This document shows, in pieces, positions 40,616 to 48,993 of a stretch of DNA of 64,000 bases (positions are counted from its first letter, which is position 1; every line of letters begins with the position of its first letter). The position numbers and the translations under genes were made by a program. Source of the stretch: Oscillibacter valericigenes (lineage in GTDB: Bacteria; Bacillota; Clostridia; Oscillospirales; Oscillospiraceae); the NCBI RefSeq assembly GCF_021531435.1, contig NZ_JAFBIS010000007.1, forward strand, positions 1 through 64,000, read 5' to 3'. Below the pieces are notes generated by a model. The model was not told the origin of the DNA, made no database searches, and worked only from the letters and a program-made list of their open reading frames with translations.

Positions 40616-41812
40616 TCAATCGTACCGCAGCGCGTCGATGGGATTCAGGTTTGCGGCTTTTTGGGCCGGGAGGTAGCCGAACGCAATGCCGATGCCGGTG
40701 GACACGCCGAAAGCCAGCAGCACGGCCCCCGCGCTGGGGCTGACGGTCAGGGCCTCGCCCAGCACATTGTCAATGACCACTGTGGCGACGGAGGACAGGC
40801 CGAAGCCCGCCAGGATGCCCAGCACGCCGCCCAACGCGGAGGTGGTGGCCGCCTCGATCACGAACTGCCGCATAATGGCCCCCTCCTTCGCCCCCAGGGC
40901 CTTCCGGATGCCGATCTCCTTCGTGCGTTCCGTGACGGACACCAGCATGATGTTCATAATGCCGATGCCGCCCACCACCAGGGAGATGGCCGCGATAGCC
41001 GCCAGAATGTAAATGATGACATTCACCATGGCGTTCATAGTGTCCAGCATCTCCGACATGCTGATGACGTTATAGGCGTCGTCATCCTCAAAAATGCTGT
41101 ACAGCTGGTTCTCCACCAGCAGCTTTGCCTCGCTGATCCGGTCCTTGTCCCACACCGTGACCACGTAGCTGCTGATGGTCCCGGCGGAGCTGATGCGGGA
41201 CGCGGTGGAGTAGGGCAGATACACGCAGTCGTCGGCGCCGCCCTCCTCCAGATCGCTGCCTTCCGCCGCCAGGACGCCCACGATGGTCAGGGTATTCTGT
41301 CCCACCTTCAAAGTCTGCCCCACGGCGCTGCCGCCGTAATAGGCCATGTTCAGGTACTGGCCCACGACGCAGACCTTCTCCCGGTTGCGCATATCCGTGT
41401 ACTGAAGCCCCCGGCCCTGGGTGATGTCGTAGCCCTTCATGGAAAAATAGTCCTCGCTGACGCCGGTGACGCTGGTGGAGGTAACGGTGTCGCTGCCGAT
41501 TTTCAGAGGAAAGCTCACCGTCACGCTGGGGGACAGCTGCTTCAGAACGTCGCTGTTGTCCTCCACCATCTGGTACATCTCGTCCTCGGAGACGCTCCGG
41601 GATGAGCCCCGGCCCATGATCATCACCGTCAGGGAGTCGGTGCCCAGTTCGTCAAAGCTGTCCTCGATGTAGCCCTGCATGCCGTTTCCCAGGCCCACGA
41701 TGACGATGACCGCGCACACGCCGATAATGATGCCCAGCATGGTGAGGAAGGAGCGCATCTTGCTGCCCCAGATATTCCGCAGGGACAGCTGAAAGGTTTC
41801 AAGCAGGCTCAT
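40616..41812 (-). CDS. MacB-type ABC exporter permease
   Basis: A 398-aa FtsX/MacB-like permease. One helix near the N-terminus (FLTMLGIIIGVCAVIVIVGLGNG), an extracellular MacB periplasmic core domain (about 45-240), and three C-terminal helices (VVGGIGIMNIMLVSVTERTKEIGIRKALGA is the family hallmark). Overlaps the ATPase gene by four bases (ATGA). Such exporters expel peptides or antibiotics with an adaptor protein; here the adaptor gene is frameshifted. Confidence 0.9.
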   Translation of the reverse strand: MSLLETFQLSLRNIWGSKMRSFLTMLGIIIGVCAVIVIVGLGNGMQGYIEDSFDELGTDSLTVMIMGRGSSRSVSEDEMYQMVEDNSDVLKQLSPSVTVSFPLKIGSDTVTSTSVTGVSEDYFSMKGYDITQGRGLQYTDMRNREKVCVVGQYLNMAYYGGSAVGQTLKVGQNTLTIVGVLAAEGSDLEEGGADDCVYLPYSTASRISSAGTISSYVVTVWDKDRISEAKLLVENQLYSIFEDDDAYNVISMSEMLDTMNAMVNVIIYILAAIAAISLVVGGIGIMNIMLVSVTERTKEIGIRKALGAKEGAIMRQFVIEAATTSALGGVLGILAGFGLSSVATVVIDNVLGEALTVSPSAGAVLLAFGVSTGIGIAFGYLPAQKAANLNPIDALRYD

Positions 41813-42546
41813 TGTCCGCCTCCGTTTCCGGCCAGTGTGGGCCGCACCACCGCCTCCGGCGCGTGGGCGTCGCCGTCGTAGACCACCCGGCCGTCCTCCA
41901 GGCGGATGATCCGCTGGGCCTGGACGGCGATGGAATTGTCGTGGGTGATGAGCACCACGGTGTTGCCCGCCTCATGGAGCATCTGCAGCATGTTGAGGAC
42001 CTCCCGGCTGGTGTGGGAGTCCAGGGCGCCGGTGGGCTCGTCGGCCAGGATGACGGCGGGCTCCCCCACTAGGGCCCGGGCGATGGAGGCCCGCTGCTGC
42101 TGGCCGCCGGAGAGCTGATTCGGCTTGTTCCTGACCTTGTCCCCCAGCCCCACCAGCTCCAGGGCCAGCTTTGCCCGCTCATGGCGCTCGCTTTTGGGCA
42201 CGCCGGCGTACATCAGGGGGACCTCCACGTTCTCCAGCAGCGTCAGCTTGGGCAGCAAATTGTACTGCTGGAAGATGAAGCCCAGCATTTTGTTGCGGAT
42301 GGCCGCCAGCTCGTCTTTGTCCATGGCGCCCACATCCTGCCCGTTCAGCAGGTACGTGCCGGAGGTGGGGACGTCCAGGCAGCCGATGATATTCATGCAG
42401 GTGGACTTGCCGGAACCGGACTGGCCCACGATGGCCACGAACTCCCCCTTTTCGATTTTCATGGTGATATGATCCGCCGCCCGGACCACGGCATCGCCCA
42501 TGTAATATGTCTTGCAGACGTCCCGGAATTTGATCAGTGCGCTCAT
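41809..42546 (-). CDS. MacB/LolD-type ABC exporter ATPase
   Basis: A 245-aa ATPase. Walker A GQSGSGKST, Q-loop FIFQQYNLLP, signature LSGGQQQRASIARAL, Walker B VILADEPTGALD and switch His (ITHD) are intact. It overlaps both neighbours by ATGA junctions, so adaptor, ATPase and permease form one coupled operon. Confidence 0.92.
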   Translation of the reverse strand: MSALIKFRDVCKTYYMGDAVVRAADHITMKIEKGEFVAIVGQSGSGKSTCMNIIGCLDVPTSGTYLLNGQDVGAMDKDELAAIRNKMLGFIFQQYNLLPKLTLLENVEVPLMYAGVPKSERHERAKLALELVGLGDKVRNKPNQLSGGQQQRASIARALVGEPAVILADEPTGALDSHTSREVLNMLQMLHEAGNTVVLITHDNSIAVQAQRIIRLEDGRVVYDGDAHAPEAVVRPTLAGNGGGQ

Positions 42547-43526
42547 CCCATGGGCCCTCCGCCGCCGCGTCCGCCGCTGGGCATTCCTCCGGAGGGCATC
42601 CCGCTGCCGGGCATGCCGCCGGGCATCCCGCCCATCATCATGCCGCTGTCGCCCGAGGAGCTGACCCGGATATAGGCCACGGTGTCCCCCTCCTGCAAGC
42701 CGGAGGTGACCTCAATATAGCTGCCGTCGCTGACGCCGGTCTCTACCTCCACGTAGACGTAGCCCTCCGGGGCCTCCTGGTCCAGCGCGTTGACCGCGCT
42801 GGGAGAACCGGCGGTGATGAGAACGGTATCCCCCCGGTTCAGTGCCCCGCAGGGGATGGCCAGAGTGTCCCGGCTCTCCTCGATGACGATCTCGGCGTCC
42901 ACATTCATGCCGGGCAGGAGCCCATCGGTCTCGTCGATGCGGACGGTAACGGGATACGCGGTGATGCCGCCGCTGGTAACGCCGGCCACGGACACCCTGG
43001 TCACCACCCCGGTATACGTTTTGCTTTCCACCGCGTCGGCGGTGACCTCCACGGTCTGCCCCACCGCCACGTCGGAGATGTCCAGCTCGTCGATATTCAT
43101 GGTCATCTCCAGATAGGTCAGGTCGTAAATGGTGCAGAGGGTGCCGGAGGAGCCGCCTTCGATCTTGTCGCCGGCCTTGGCGCTCTTGGTGACCACCGTG
43201 CCGGAGATAGGCGCCGTGACCTCATAGTCGCTGAGCCGGTCCTGGGCGTTTTCCAGAGAGCTGCCGGCATTGCTGACGCTGATGCGGGCGTTTTCAATGG
43301 CGTTGTCCACACTGTCGCCGGTGATGGTGCAGACGCGGTCCCCCTTGGAAACGGTGTCGCCCGCCAGCAGATTCAATCCGGACACCTTGCCGGAGGTCTC
43401 CGCCGTGACGGTGCTGGATTCGCTGACCTTGACGGAGGCGCTGCCATAGCTGGAGTAGCTGCCGATCACAGCGCTGGCGGTGTAGTCCTCCGTCACCAGG
43501 CCCGGATTCGCGGCCTTCACCCGCAC
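42543..43526 (-). CDS. Periplasmic adaptor (HlyD/MacA-like), C-terminal half after frameshift
   Basis: The frame, which begins only at GTG 43526, contains the second part of a membrane-fusion protein: lipoyl-like segment (GKVSGLNLLAGDTVSKGDRV), beta-barrel segment (LEMTMNIDELDISDVAVGQTV), membrane-proximal domain, and a Gly/Met-rich tail. It continues the upstream frame without a gap: reading upstream in its own frame gives RELTTVRVKAANPG, which belongs right after the end of the N-terminal half. A single-base indel near 43540-43560 therefore splits one gene of about 560 codons. Confidence 0.75.
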   Translation of the reverse strand: MRVKAANPGLVTEDYTASAVIGSYSSYGSASVKVSESSTVTAETSGKVSGLNLLAGDTVSKGDRVCTITGDSVDNAIENARISVSNAGSSLENAQDRLSDYEVTAPISGTVVTKSAKAGDKIEGGSSGTLCTIYDLTYLEMTMNIDELDISDVAVGQTVEVTADAVESKTYTGVVTRVSVAGVTSGGITAYPVTVRIDETDGLLPGMNVDAEIVIEESRDTLAIPCGALNRGDTVLITAGSPSAVNALDQEAPEGYVYVEVETGVSDGSYIEVTSGLQEGDTVAYIRVSSSGDSGMMMGGMPGGMPGSGMPSGGMPSGGRGGGGPMG

Positions 43527-43531
43527 GGTGG

Positions 43532-44221
43532 TCAGTTCCCGGCCGCTGCCGCGGCGTTTCCGGAGGCGGTGGAGGACTGGGAGACCTGCTGGACCGTGCC
43601 CTGGAGCGTACCGGCGAAGCCGTTGATGAAGATGGTGGCGCTCTGGCCCACATAGAAATCGCCGCTGTCGGCATAGGAGAACATGAAGTCGATGTAGATG
43701 CTGTTGTCCCCCACGATCTTCAGGAGCGCCGTTCCCGCGTTCACCGTGTCTCCGTTCCGGACGTAGACCTCACTGACCGTGCCGGACATATCCGCGGTGG
43801 GATACTTATGCTTCACCGCCTGGTCGTAATTGTTCTGGGCCTGGGTGTAGCTGTTCCGGGACTGCGTCAGGGCGCTGCTGGCGTCGGAGGAATCCAGCGT
43901 GTACAACAGCTGGCCCTTTTCCACCAGGTCGCCCTCCTCGAAGGTATCGCTGAGGATCTCCCCGTCCACCAGGGTGCTGACGGTGTAGGAGTCCGCGGGT
44001 TCCAGCGTGCCGCTGGCAGTCAGGGACCGTGTGATGTCCCGGGCCTCCACCGCGGCCTCCTGATAGCTGACGGCGGCCGCCGCCTGCTGCCCGCCCAGGT
44101 GCCGCAGGGCCAGAAAGCCGATGCCCGCCGCCAAAACCAGCGCAAGCAGCAGCCATTTTCCTTTTCTGCCGAGCCGCTTTTTCTTCGGCGGCGACTGTAC
44201 TTCCTTTTGCAATTCTTCCAT
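43532..44221 (-). CDS. Periplasmic adaptor (HlyD/MacA-like), N-terminal half before frameshift
   Basis: 229 residues: an N-terminal membrane anchor (KWLLLALVLAAGIGFLALRHL), then the first lipoyl/coiled-coil region (ARDITRSLTASGTLEPADSY, SSDASSALTQSRNSYTQAQ). The frame runs into TGA at 43534-43532 after a GCG/GCC-rich run. Family adaptors are single proteins of about 500-560 aa, so this is half a gene. A sequencing error in the GC-rich stretch, real gene loss, or less likely a programmed frameshift are the options. Confidence 0.75.
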   Translation of the reverse strand: MEELQKEVQSPPKKKRLGRKGKWLLLALVLAAGIGFLALRHLGGQQAAAAVSYQEAAVEARDITRSLTASGTLEPADSYTVSTLVDGEILSDTFEEGDLVEKGQLLYTLDSSDASSALTQSRNSYTQAQNNYDQAVKHKYPTADMSGTVSEVYVRNGDTVNAGTALLKIVGDNSIYIDFMFSYADSGDFYVGQSATIFINGFAGTLQGTVQQVSQSSTASGNAAAAAGN

Positions 44222-44506
44222 AAGCTCTGCCGTTCCTTTCCGGACTCCTCATGCACGGGGAGCCATTGTATGCAGAATAGCGCCCAATACTGAAATCTTT
44301 CTGAAAAGCGGCGGCACAATTTCATTTTCAGGAAAAATTTCATGTCGGTTTTCCTTTTGTGTATCCGATGCACCAATCTTTTCAGGTGATTTCGTGCAGC
44401 CCGTGAATAGCTTTTTTCCCTCCGGGCTTTTATAATATAAATGCAAGCGATCCGCGAAAAGCGGCCCCACCGCGGCGGGTGCGATAAAAAGCAAAGGAGA
44501 GTTTCT

Positions 44507-45526
44507 ATGAAAGAAGTAAAAGTTGGCATTGTCGGCCTGGGTCGGCTGGGCTCCGTCCATGCTGAAAATCTGGCGTTCAAAATTCCCGGCTGTAAGCTGG
44601 TCGCCGCCTGCTCCCTGGTGGAAAAGGAGCTGGAATGGGCGAAGGACTCCCTCAAGGTCGAGTTCGTCACCACCGACTACAAGAAGATGGTCGATGAGGC
44701 AGATATTGAAGCCGTCGTCATCGTCTCCTCCTCCCCCGAGCACTGCTGGATGATCGAGTACGCCCTGGACGCCGGCAAGCACGTATTCTGCGACAAGCCC
44801 CTGGGCTGCTCCCTGGAGGAGTGCAAGCGGGCGGAGGCCGCTGTGGAGCGCCATCCGGACAAGCTGTTCTTCCTGGGCTTCATGCGCCGCTATGACCCCT
44901 CCTACGCCCACGCCAAGGAGCAGATCGACGCGGGCAAGATCGGCAAGCCCTACCTGGTCAAGGCCACCGGCCTGGACCCCGAGGCGCTGGTGGAGAGCTG
45001 CATCAAGTTCTCCAAGACCTCCGGCGGCATTTTCATCGACGCCGCATCCCACGACATCGACCTGATGCGTTGGTTCCTGGGCGGTGAGATCACCGAGGTC
45101 TACGCGGCCGGCACCACCTTCAAGCATCCCGAATTTGCCGAAAACGGCGACACCGAGACCGGCATGGCCATGCTGAAGCTGGACAACGGCACCGTCGCCT
45201 TCCTGCACGTGGGCCGCACCGCGCCCCACGGCTACCACACCGAGACGGAAATTGTCGGCACCGAGGGCCACCTCCGCATCGCCGGTGTGCCCTGGAAGGA
45301 CCGCACCATGATCTATGACCAGTACGGCGCGCGGCAGGAGATCATCGAGAACTTCCCCCAGCGCTTCGCGGAAGCCTACCTGCTGGAGATGGTGGATTTC
45401 ATCGACTGCATCCAGAAGGACCGCAAGCCGGAGCTGACGGTCTACGACGGCACCAAGGCCACCATCGTCACCTACGCCATCACCGATTCCTTCCACAGCG
45501 GCAAGGCCGTCAAGGTCGAGTACTAA
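44507..45526 (+). CDS. Gfo/Idh/MocA-family NAD(P)-dependent oxidoreductase
   Basis: A 339-aa dehydrogenase. N-terminal Rossmann domain with GIVGLGRLGSVHAENL, the catalytic CDKPLG loop near residue 95, GFMRRYDPSYA, and the C-terminal domain with the SGGIFIDAASHDIDLMRWFLGGE motif typical of inositol 2-dehydrogenase-like enzymes. Substrate is a polyol or sugar derivative, not determinable here. I chose ATG 44507 behind AAAGGAGA. A TATAAT at 44431-44436 precedes it with a poor -35. Monocistronic, closed by a terminator. Confidence 0.88.
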   Translation: MKEVKVGIVGLGRLGSVHAENLAFKIPGCKLVAACSLVEKELEWAKDSLKVEFVTTDYKKMVDEADIEAVVIVSSSPEHCWMIEYALDAGKHVFCDKPLGCSLEECKRAEAAVERHPDKLFFLGFMRRYDPSYAHAKEQIDAGKIGKPYLVKATGLDPEALVESCIKFSKTSGGIFIDAASHDIDLMRWFLGGEITEVYAAGTTFKHPEFAENGDTETGMAMLKLDNGTVAFLHVGRTAPHGYHTETEIVGTEGHLRIAGVPWKDRTMIYDQYGARQEIIENFPQRFAEAYLLEMVDFIDCIQKDRKPELTVYDGTKATIVTYAITDSFHSGKAVKVEY

Positions 45527-45546
45527 GCCGCGCCCAATACAGCAGA

Positions 45547-45584
45547 AAAAAGTTCCTGATTTCGTAAGAAATCAGGAACTTTTT
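45547..45584. terminator. Bidirectional terminator
   Basis: AAAAAGTTCCTGATTTC (45547-45563) pairs with GAAATCAGGAACTTTTT (45568-45584) around GTAA. It serves both the plus-strand oxidoreductase gene and the minus-strand NHL/SLH gene. Confidence 0.85.
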
Positions 45585-45611
45585 CTTAATATCATGTCTC
45601 GTTTAAGGCCA

Positions 45612-47126
45612 TCAGATACCGAAGGCATCCATAAAGCTCACCAGCATCTTAGCGGTCTGGGCGCGGGTGGCGGTCCCTTTGGGCGCCAGCGTGCCGTCGG
45701 TCTTGCCGCCGAGGATGCCCTCCGCCACCGCCCAGCTCATGGCGTCCGCGGCATAGGCGGACACACCGGAGGCATCGGGGAAGCGGCTCAGGTCAGCCCG
45801 GGCGGAGGTGTCGAGGCCCACGGATCCGGCATAGCGGTACAGCAGCGCGGCCAGCGCCTCCCGCGTTATGCCGGCGGAGGGCCGGAAGCTGCCGTTATCC
45901 CCCAGAACGATCTGCTGATCGGCGGCCCACCGTGCCGCGGAGTCATACCACGCGTCAGCCGGGACATCGGCAAAGGCGGAAACGCCGTCGATCACAGTAC
46001 CGCCGTCCGTCCCCTGGTGGAGGCGGGACAGCATCACCACGAACATGGCCCGGGTCACCGGGGCGTTGGGCGTGAAATAACCGTTTCCGGTCCCGGAGGT
46101 AAGTCCCCGCTCCGTCGCCTGCCGCACCGCGTCCTCGCACCATGCGCCCGCAGGCACATCCCGGTAGCTCACCGGCACGGTGCTGAGGGTCAGCAGGTTC
46201 TGGGCGAACAGGTCGGTCACCACCAGGGTATTCCCCTGCACCAGCATCCCTCTGGGCTGTACAGGGGCCTCCGGAGTCTGCTTGGCGGAGGCCATGGTGG
46301 TCACCCGTCCATTTGCCAGCCGGCGCACGGCGTGATTCCCGGTGTCGGCAATGTACACCGTGCCGTCCTCCCCGACGGCCACGCCCTGGGGATGGTCAAA
46401 CCGGGCCTTCGCCGCGGGGCCGTCCGTATAGCCGCCCTCGTACTCGCCGCCGCCCAGTGATGTGCTCTCGCCCGCCAGCACCTCCATCCTGCCATTCGTG
46501 ACGCGCAGGATGCGGCTGCGGCCCGTCTCCGCCACGTACAGAGACCCGTCGGCCCAGCACAGGCCGGTGGGGTCGGACAGGCCGGTGAGGATCGTCGTCA
46601 CCTTGCCCTTGGCGTCCATTCTGCGGATGGAGCCGTTGCCGGTGTCGGCGATATACAGTTCTCCGTTATCCCCCGCCGTCAAGCCGGTGGGATAGTCAAA
46701 GGAGACCCGTTCCGCAACTCCGTCGGCTCCTCCGGCCTTGCCGCTGCCCGCGGCGGTGCGGACGCCGCTGCTGTCGATATAGCGAATGACATTGGCCGCC
46801 GCGTCGGACACGGCCCAGCCATCCAGGAAGGGCGCGATGGCCCAGGGCTCCATAAACAGGGCCGTGGACAGCGTACCGTCATCGTATTTTCCGATGGGCT
46901 CCCCGTCCAGGCCGGACACGCTGATCTGCCCGGCAAAACGGGAGACTTCTCCGTCCTCCACCCGCCAGACCACCTTGTTGAAGGTGTCCGTGACCAGCAG
47001 GGCGCCGCCGTCCGCCGCAACGCCGGAGAGGGCGCCGCCGGAAAAGTCCGCGGGCGTCAGGGCAGCCGCCGAAACCGTCAGCGCCATGGCCGCCGCCAGC
47101 AGCAGGGAAATGATTTTCCGTTTCAT
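45612..47126 (-). CDS. Exported NHL-repeat beta-propeller protein with SLH domains
   Basis: A 504-aa surface protein. A signal peptide (about 1-24) is followed by NHL-type repeats (about 35-310; recurring LYIADTGNGSIRRMDA and VYIADTGNHAVRRLAN), then three S-layer-homology domains (about 318-504; YRDVPAGAWCEDAVRQATERG, FADVPADAWYDSAARWAADQ). The propeller usually binds ligands or carbohydrates; SLH anchors it to the wall. Last gene of the five-gene signalling operon. Confidence 0.88.
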   Translation of the reverse strand: MKRKIISLLLAAAMALTVSAAALTPADFSGGALSGVAADGGALLVTDTFNKVVWRVEDGEVSRFAGQISVSGLDGEPIGKYDDGTLSTALFMEPWAIAPFLDGWAVSDAAANVIRYIDSSGVRTAAGSGKAGGADGVAERVSFDYPTGLTAGDNGELYIADTGNGSIRRMDAKGKVTTILTGLSDPTGLCWADGSLYVAETGRSRILRVTNGRMEVLAGESTSLGGGEYEGGYTDGPAAKARFDHPQGVAVGEDGTVYIADTGNHAVRRLANGRVTTMASAKQTPEAPVQPRGMLVQGNTLVVTDLFAQNLLTLSTVPVSYRDVPAGAWCEDAVRQATERGLTSGTGNGYFTPNAPVTRAMFVVMLSRLHQGTDGGTVIDGVSAFADVPADAWYDSAARWAADQQIVLGDNGSFRPSAGITREALAALLYRYAGSVGLDTSARADLSRFPDASGVSAYAADAMSWAVAEGILGGKTDGTLAPKGTATRAQTAKMLVSFMDAFGI

Positions 47127-47164
47127 AGTTTCTCTCCCCTTTATCAGGTTGAAGTTTGCCGGGG

Positions 47165-48982
47165 TCAGCCGCTTCGACGGCAGTTTCGCTTCAGGGAATC
47201 CAGGGTCAGGGTCTCAAAGCCCTCGGCCTTGCCCTTGAGCTTGATGGAGCCGCCGAGGGAGGTGGTCTCCGCCCGGTCGCCCAGGGCGTCCGCCACGGCC
47301 CGGGAGATGAGCACCTTGCCGCCGGGGGCGTTGGCCTCCAGCCGGGCGGAGGTGTTCACCGTGTCGCCGATGGCAGTGTAGTCCATCCGCTGGGGGGCGC
47401 CGATGTTGCCCACGACCGCGGGGCCCACATGGACGCCCACGCCGAAGCTGACAGTGCGGCCGTACTTGGCCTCCAGCTCCTCGCCCAGGGCCTTAGAGCC
47501 CTCCACCATGTCCATGGCGGCGCAGCAGGCCAAATAGACTGCGTCCTCCTGGGGCAGGGGGGCGTTCCAGAAGGCCATGGTGCAGTCACCCACGAACTTG
47601 TCCAGCGTGCCGTGGTAGCGCATGATACACTCGGTGGTCAGGGTCAGGTAGCGGTTCAGAATTTCCACGATGGTTGTGGGAGGCAGGGCCTCGCTCATGG
47701 TGGTGAAGCCCCGGATGTCCACGAACAGCACCGCGATGTCAAACATCTTGCCACCCAGGTCCTCGGCGGAGCCGCCCTGGACCAGCAGTTCTTTCAGAAT
47801 GGCCGGGTCCACATAGCGGCCGAAGGTGTCCGTGACACGGCGCTTTTCCTTTTGGGCCCGAATGTAGTTGACCGCCACGGAGCCAATGAACAGCACCGTC
47901 ACCGCCAGGGGCACCCACAGCACATGGAGCACCCAGCCCGCCCGGTACAGTGCCGCGCACAGGCCCACCCATCCGGCGGACACCGCCAGCCAACCCAGCA
48001 GGGCGGGGCCGACCCGCCGGTCGTGGAACCAGATGAGCGCCAGGGCGCTGATGAGGAACAGCAGCGCCAGCTGGAGCGCCCGGGAGACCTCCCGGGGCAG
48101 GAAACCGGAGCGGTAGGCGTCGATCTGATTGGCCTGAATTTCAATGCCGTACATGGGGGCGGCGTGGTCGATGGCCGTGCGGTACTCGTCCTGGAGCCCG
48201 GCGGCGTAGGGGCCGATGAGCACGATCTTCCCCGCGAAGTAAGACGGGTCCACCGCGCCGTCCAGCACGTCCAGGAAGGACACGCCGTCGTAGTAGCCGC
48301 CGGGGGCGGTGGAGTAGGGCAGGTAGAAGAAGCCGTCCTCCGTCTCCGGCAGGGACGTCACGTCCAGCTCGTGGTACGTGGCGTAGCGCTCGTAAATGGT
48401 GCGGGCAAAGGAGTTCACCCGCTCCCCCGCCGGGGTGTCCACGTAGAGCAGGGCGTGGCGGATGATGCCGTCGTTGTCCGCCATGGCATTGATGTGGCCG
48501 GTGTCCGTGACGGCTGCCAGGGCGTCAAAGGGCTCGTCCCAGGCCAGCACCGCCCGGGTGTCCATGTAGAAGCCGTCGGTGCCCTCCACCAGACCACTGC
48601 CGAAGGTAGCAGCGGCGGCGGTGACCACGTTGCCGCCCGCCTCGGCGGCGTCGGCCAGGGCCGCGTCGCCGTCAGGGTCGGCGCTCTCACCCACATACAG
48701 CACGTCGATGCCGATGACGGCGGGGGCCTGCTCCGGGTCGGCGTTCAGGTAATTGATGGCGTCCGCCATGTAGGAGCGGGGCCAGGGCATGGGGCCCAGG
48801 GCGTCCAGCGCCCGCTGGTCCATGCCGATGACCACGATCTCACCGTCAGACGCGGCGGGGCGCTGGTACAGCGCGTCACTCACCGCGCCATCCGGGCTGT
48901 CCAGCAGCCCGAACCCGGCCACGGCGGTAAACAGGGCGGCGACGGCAAGGGACGCCGCAAGGGTACGAATAGAGCGTTTCAT
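47165..48982 (-). CDS. CHASE2-domain class III nucleotide cyclase
   Basis: A 605-aa membrane protein. N-terminal signal-anchor, extracellular CHASE2 sensor (about 25-310: IVVIGMDQRALDALGPMPWPRSYMADAI and the typical FAGKIVLIGPYAAGLQDEY), three helices (about 320-385), then a class III adenylate/guanylate cyclase domain (about 420-590: AVLFVDIRGFTTMSE with metal Asp, FVGDCTMAFW, MDYTAIGDTVNTSARLEA). It makes cAMP or cGMP in response to an outside signal. It lies between the FecR-type and NHL/SLH exported proteins. Confidence 0.9.
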   Translation of the reverse strand: MKRSIRTLAASLAVAALFTAVAGFGLLDSPDGAVSDALYQRPAASDGEIVVIGMDQRALDALGPMPWPRSYMADAINYLNADPEQAPAVIGIDVLYVGESADPDGDAALADAAEAGGNVVTAAAATFGSGLVEGTDGFYMDTRAVLAWDEPFDALAAVTDTGHINAMADNDGIIRHALLYVDTPAGERVNSFARTIYERYATYHELDVTSLPETEDGFFYLPYSTAPGGYYDGVSFLDVLDGAVDPSYFAGKIVLIGPYAAGLQDEYRTAIDHAAPMYGIEIQANQIDAYRSGFLPREVSRALQLALLFLISALALIWFHDRRVGPALLGWLAVSAGWVGLCAALYRAGWVLHVLWVPLAVTVLFIGSVAVNYIRAQKEKRRVTDTFGRYVDPAILKELLVQGGSAEDLGGKMFDIAVLFVDIRGFTTMSEALPPTTIVEILNRYLTLTTECIMRYHGTLDKFVGDCTMAFWNAPLPQEDAVYLACCAAMDMVEGSKALGEELEAKYGRTVSFGVGVHVGPAVVGNIGAPQRMDYTAIGDTVNTSARLEANAPGGKVLISRAVADALGDRAETTSLGGSIKLKGKAEGFETLTLDSLKRNCRRSG

Positions 48983-48993
48983 AGGCGGGTACC

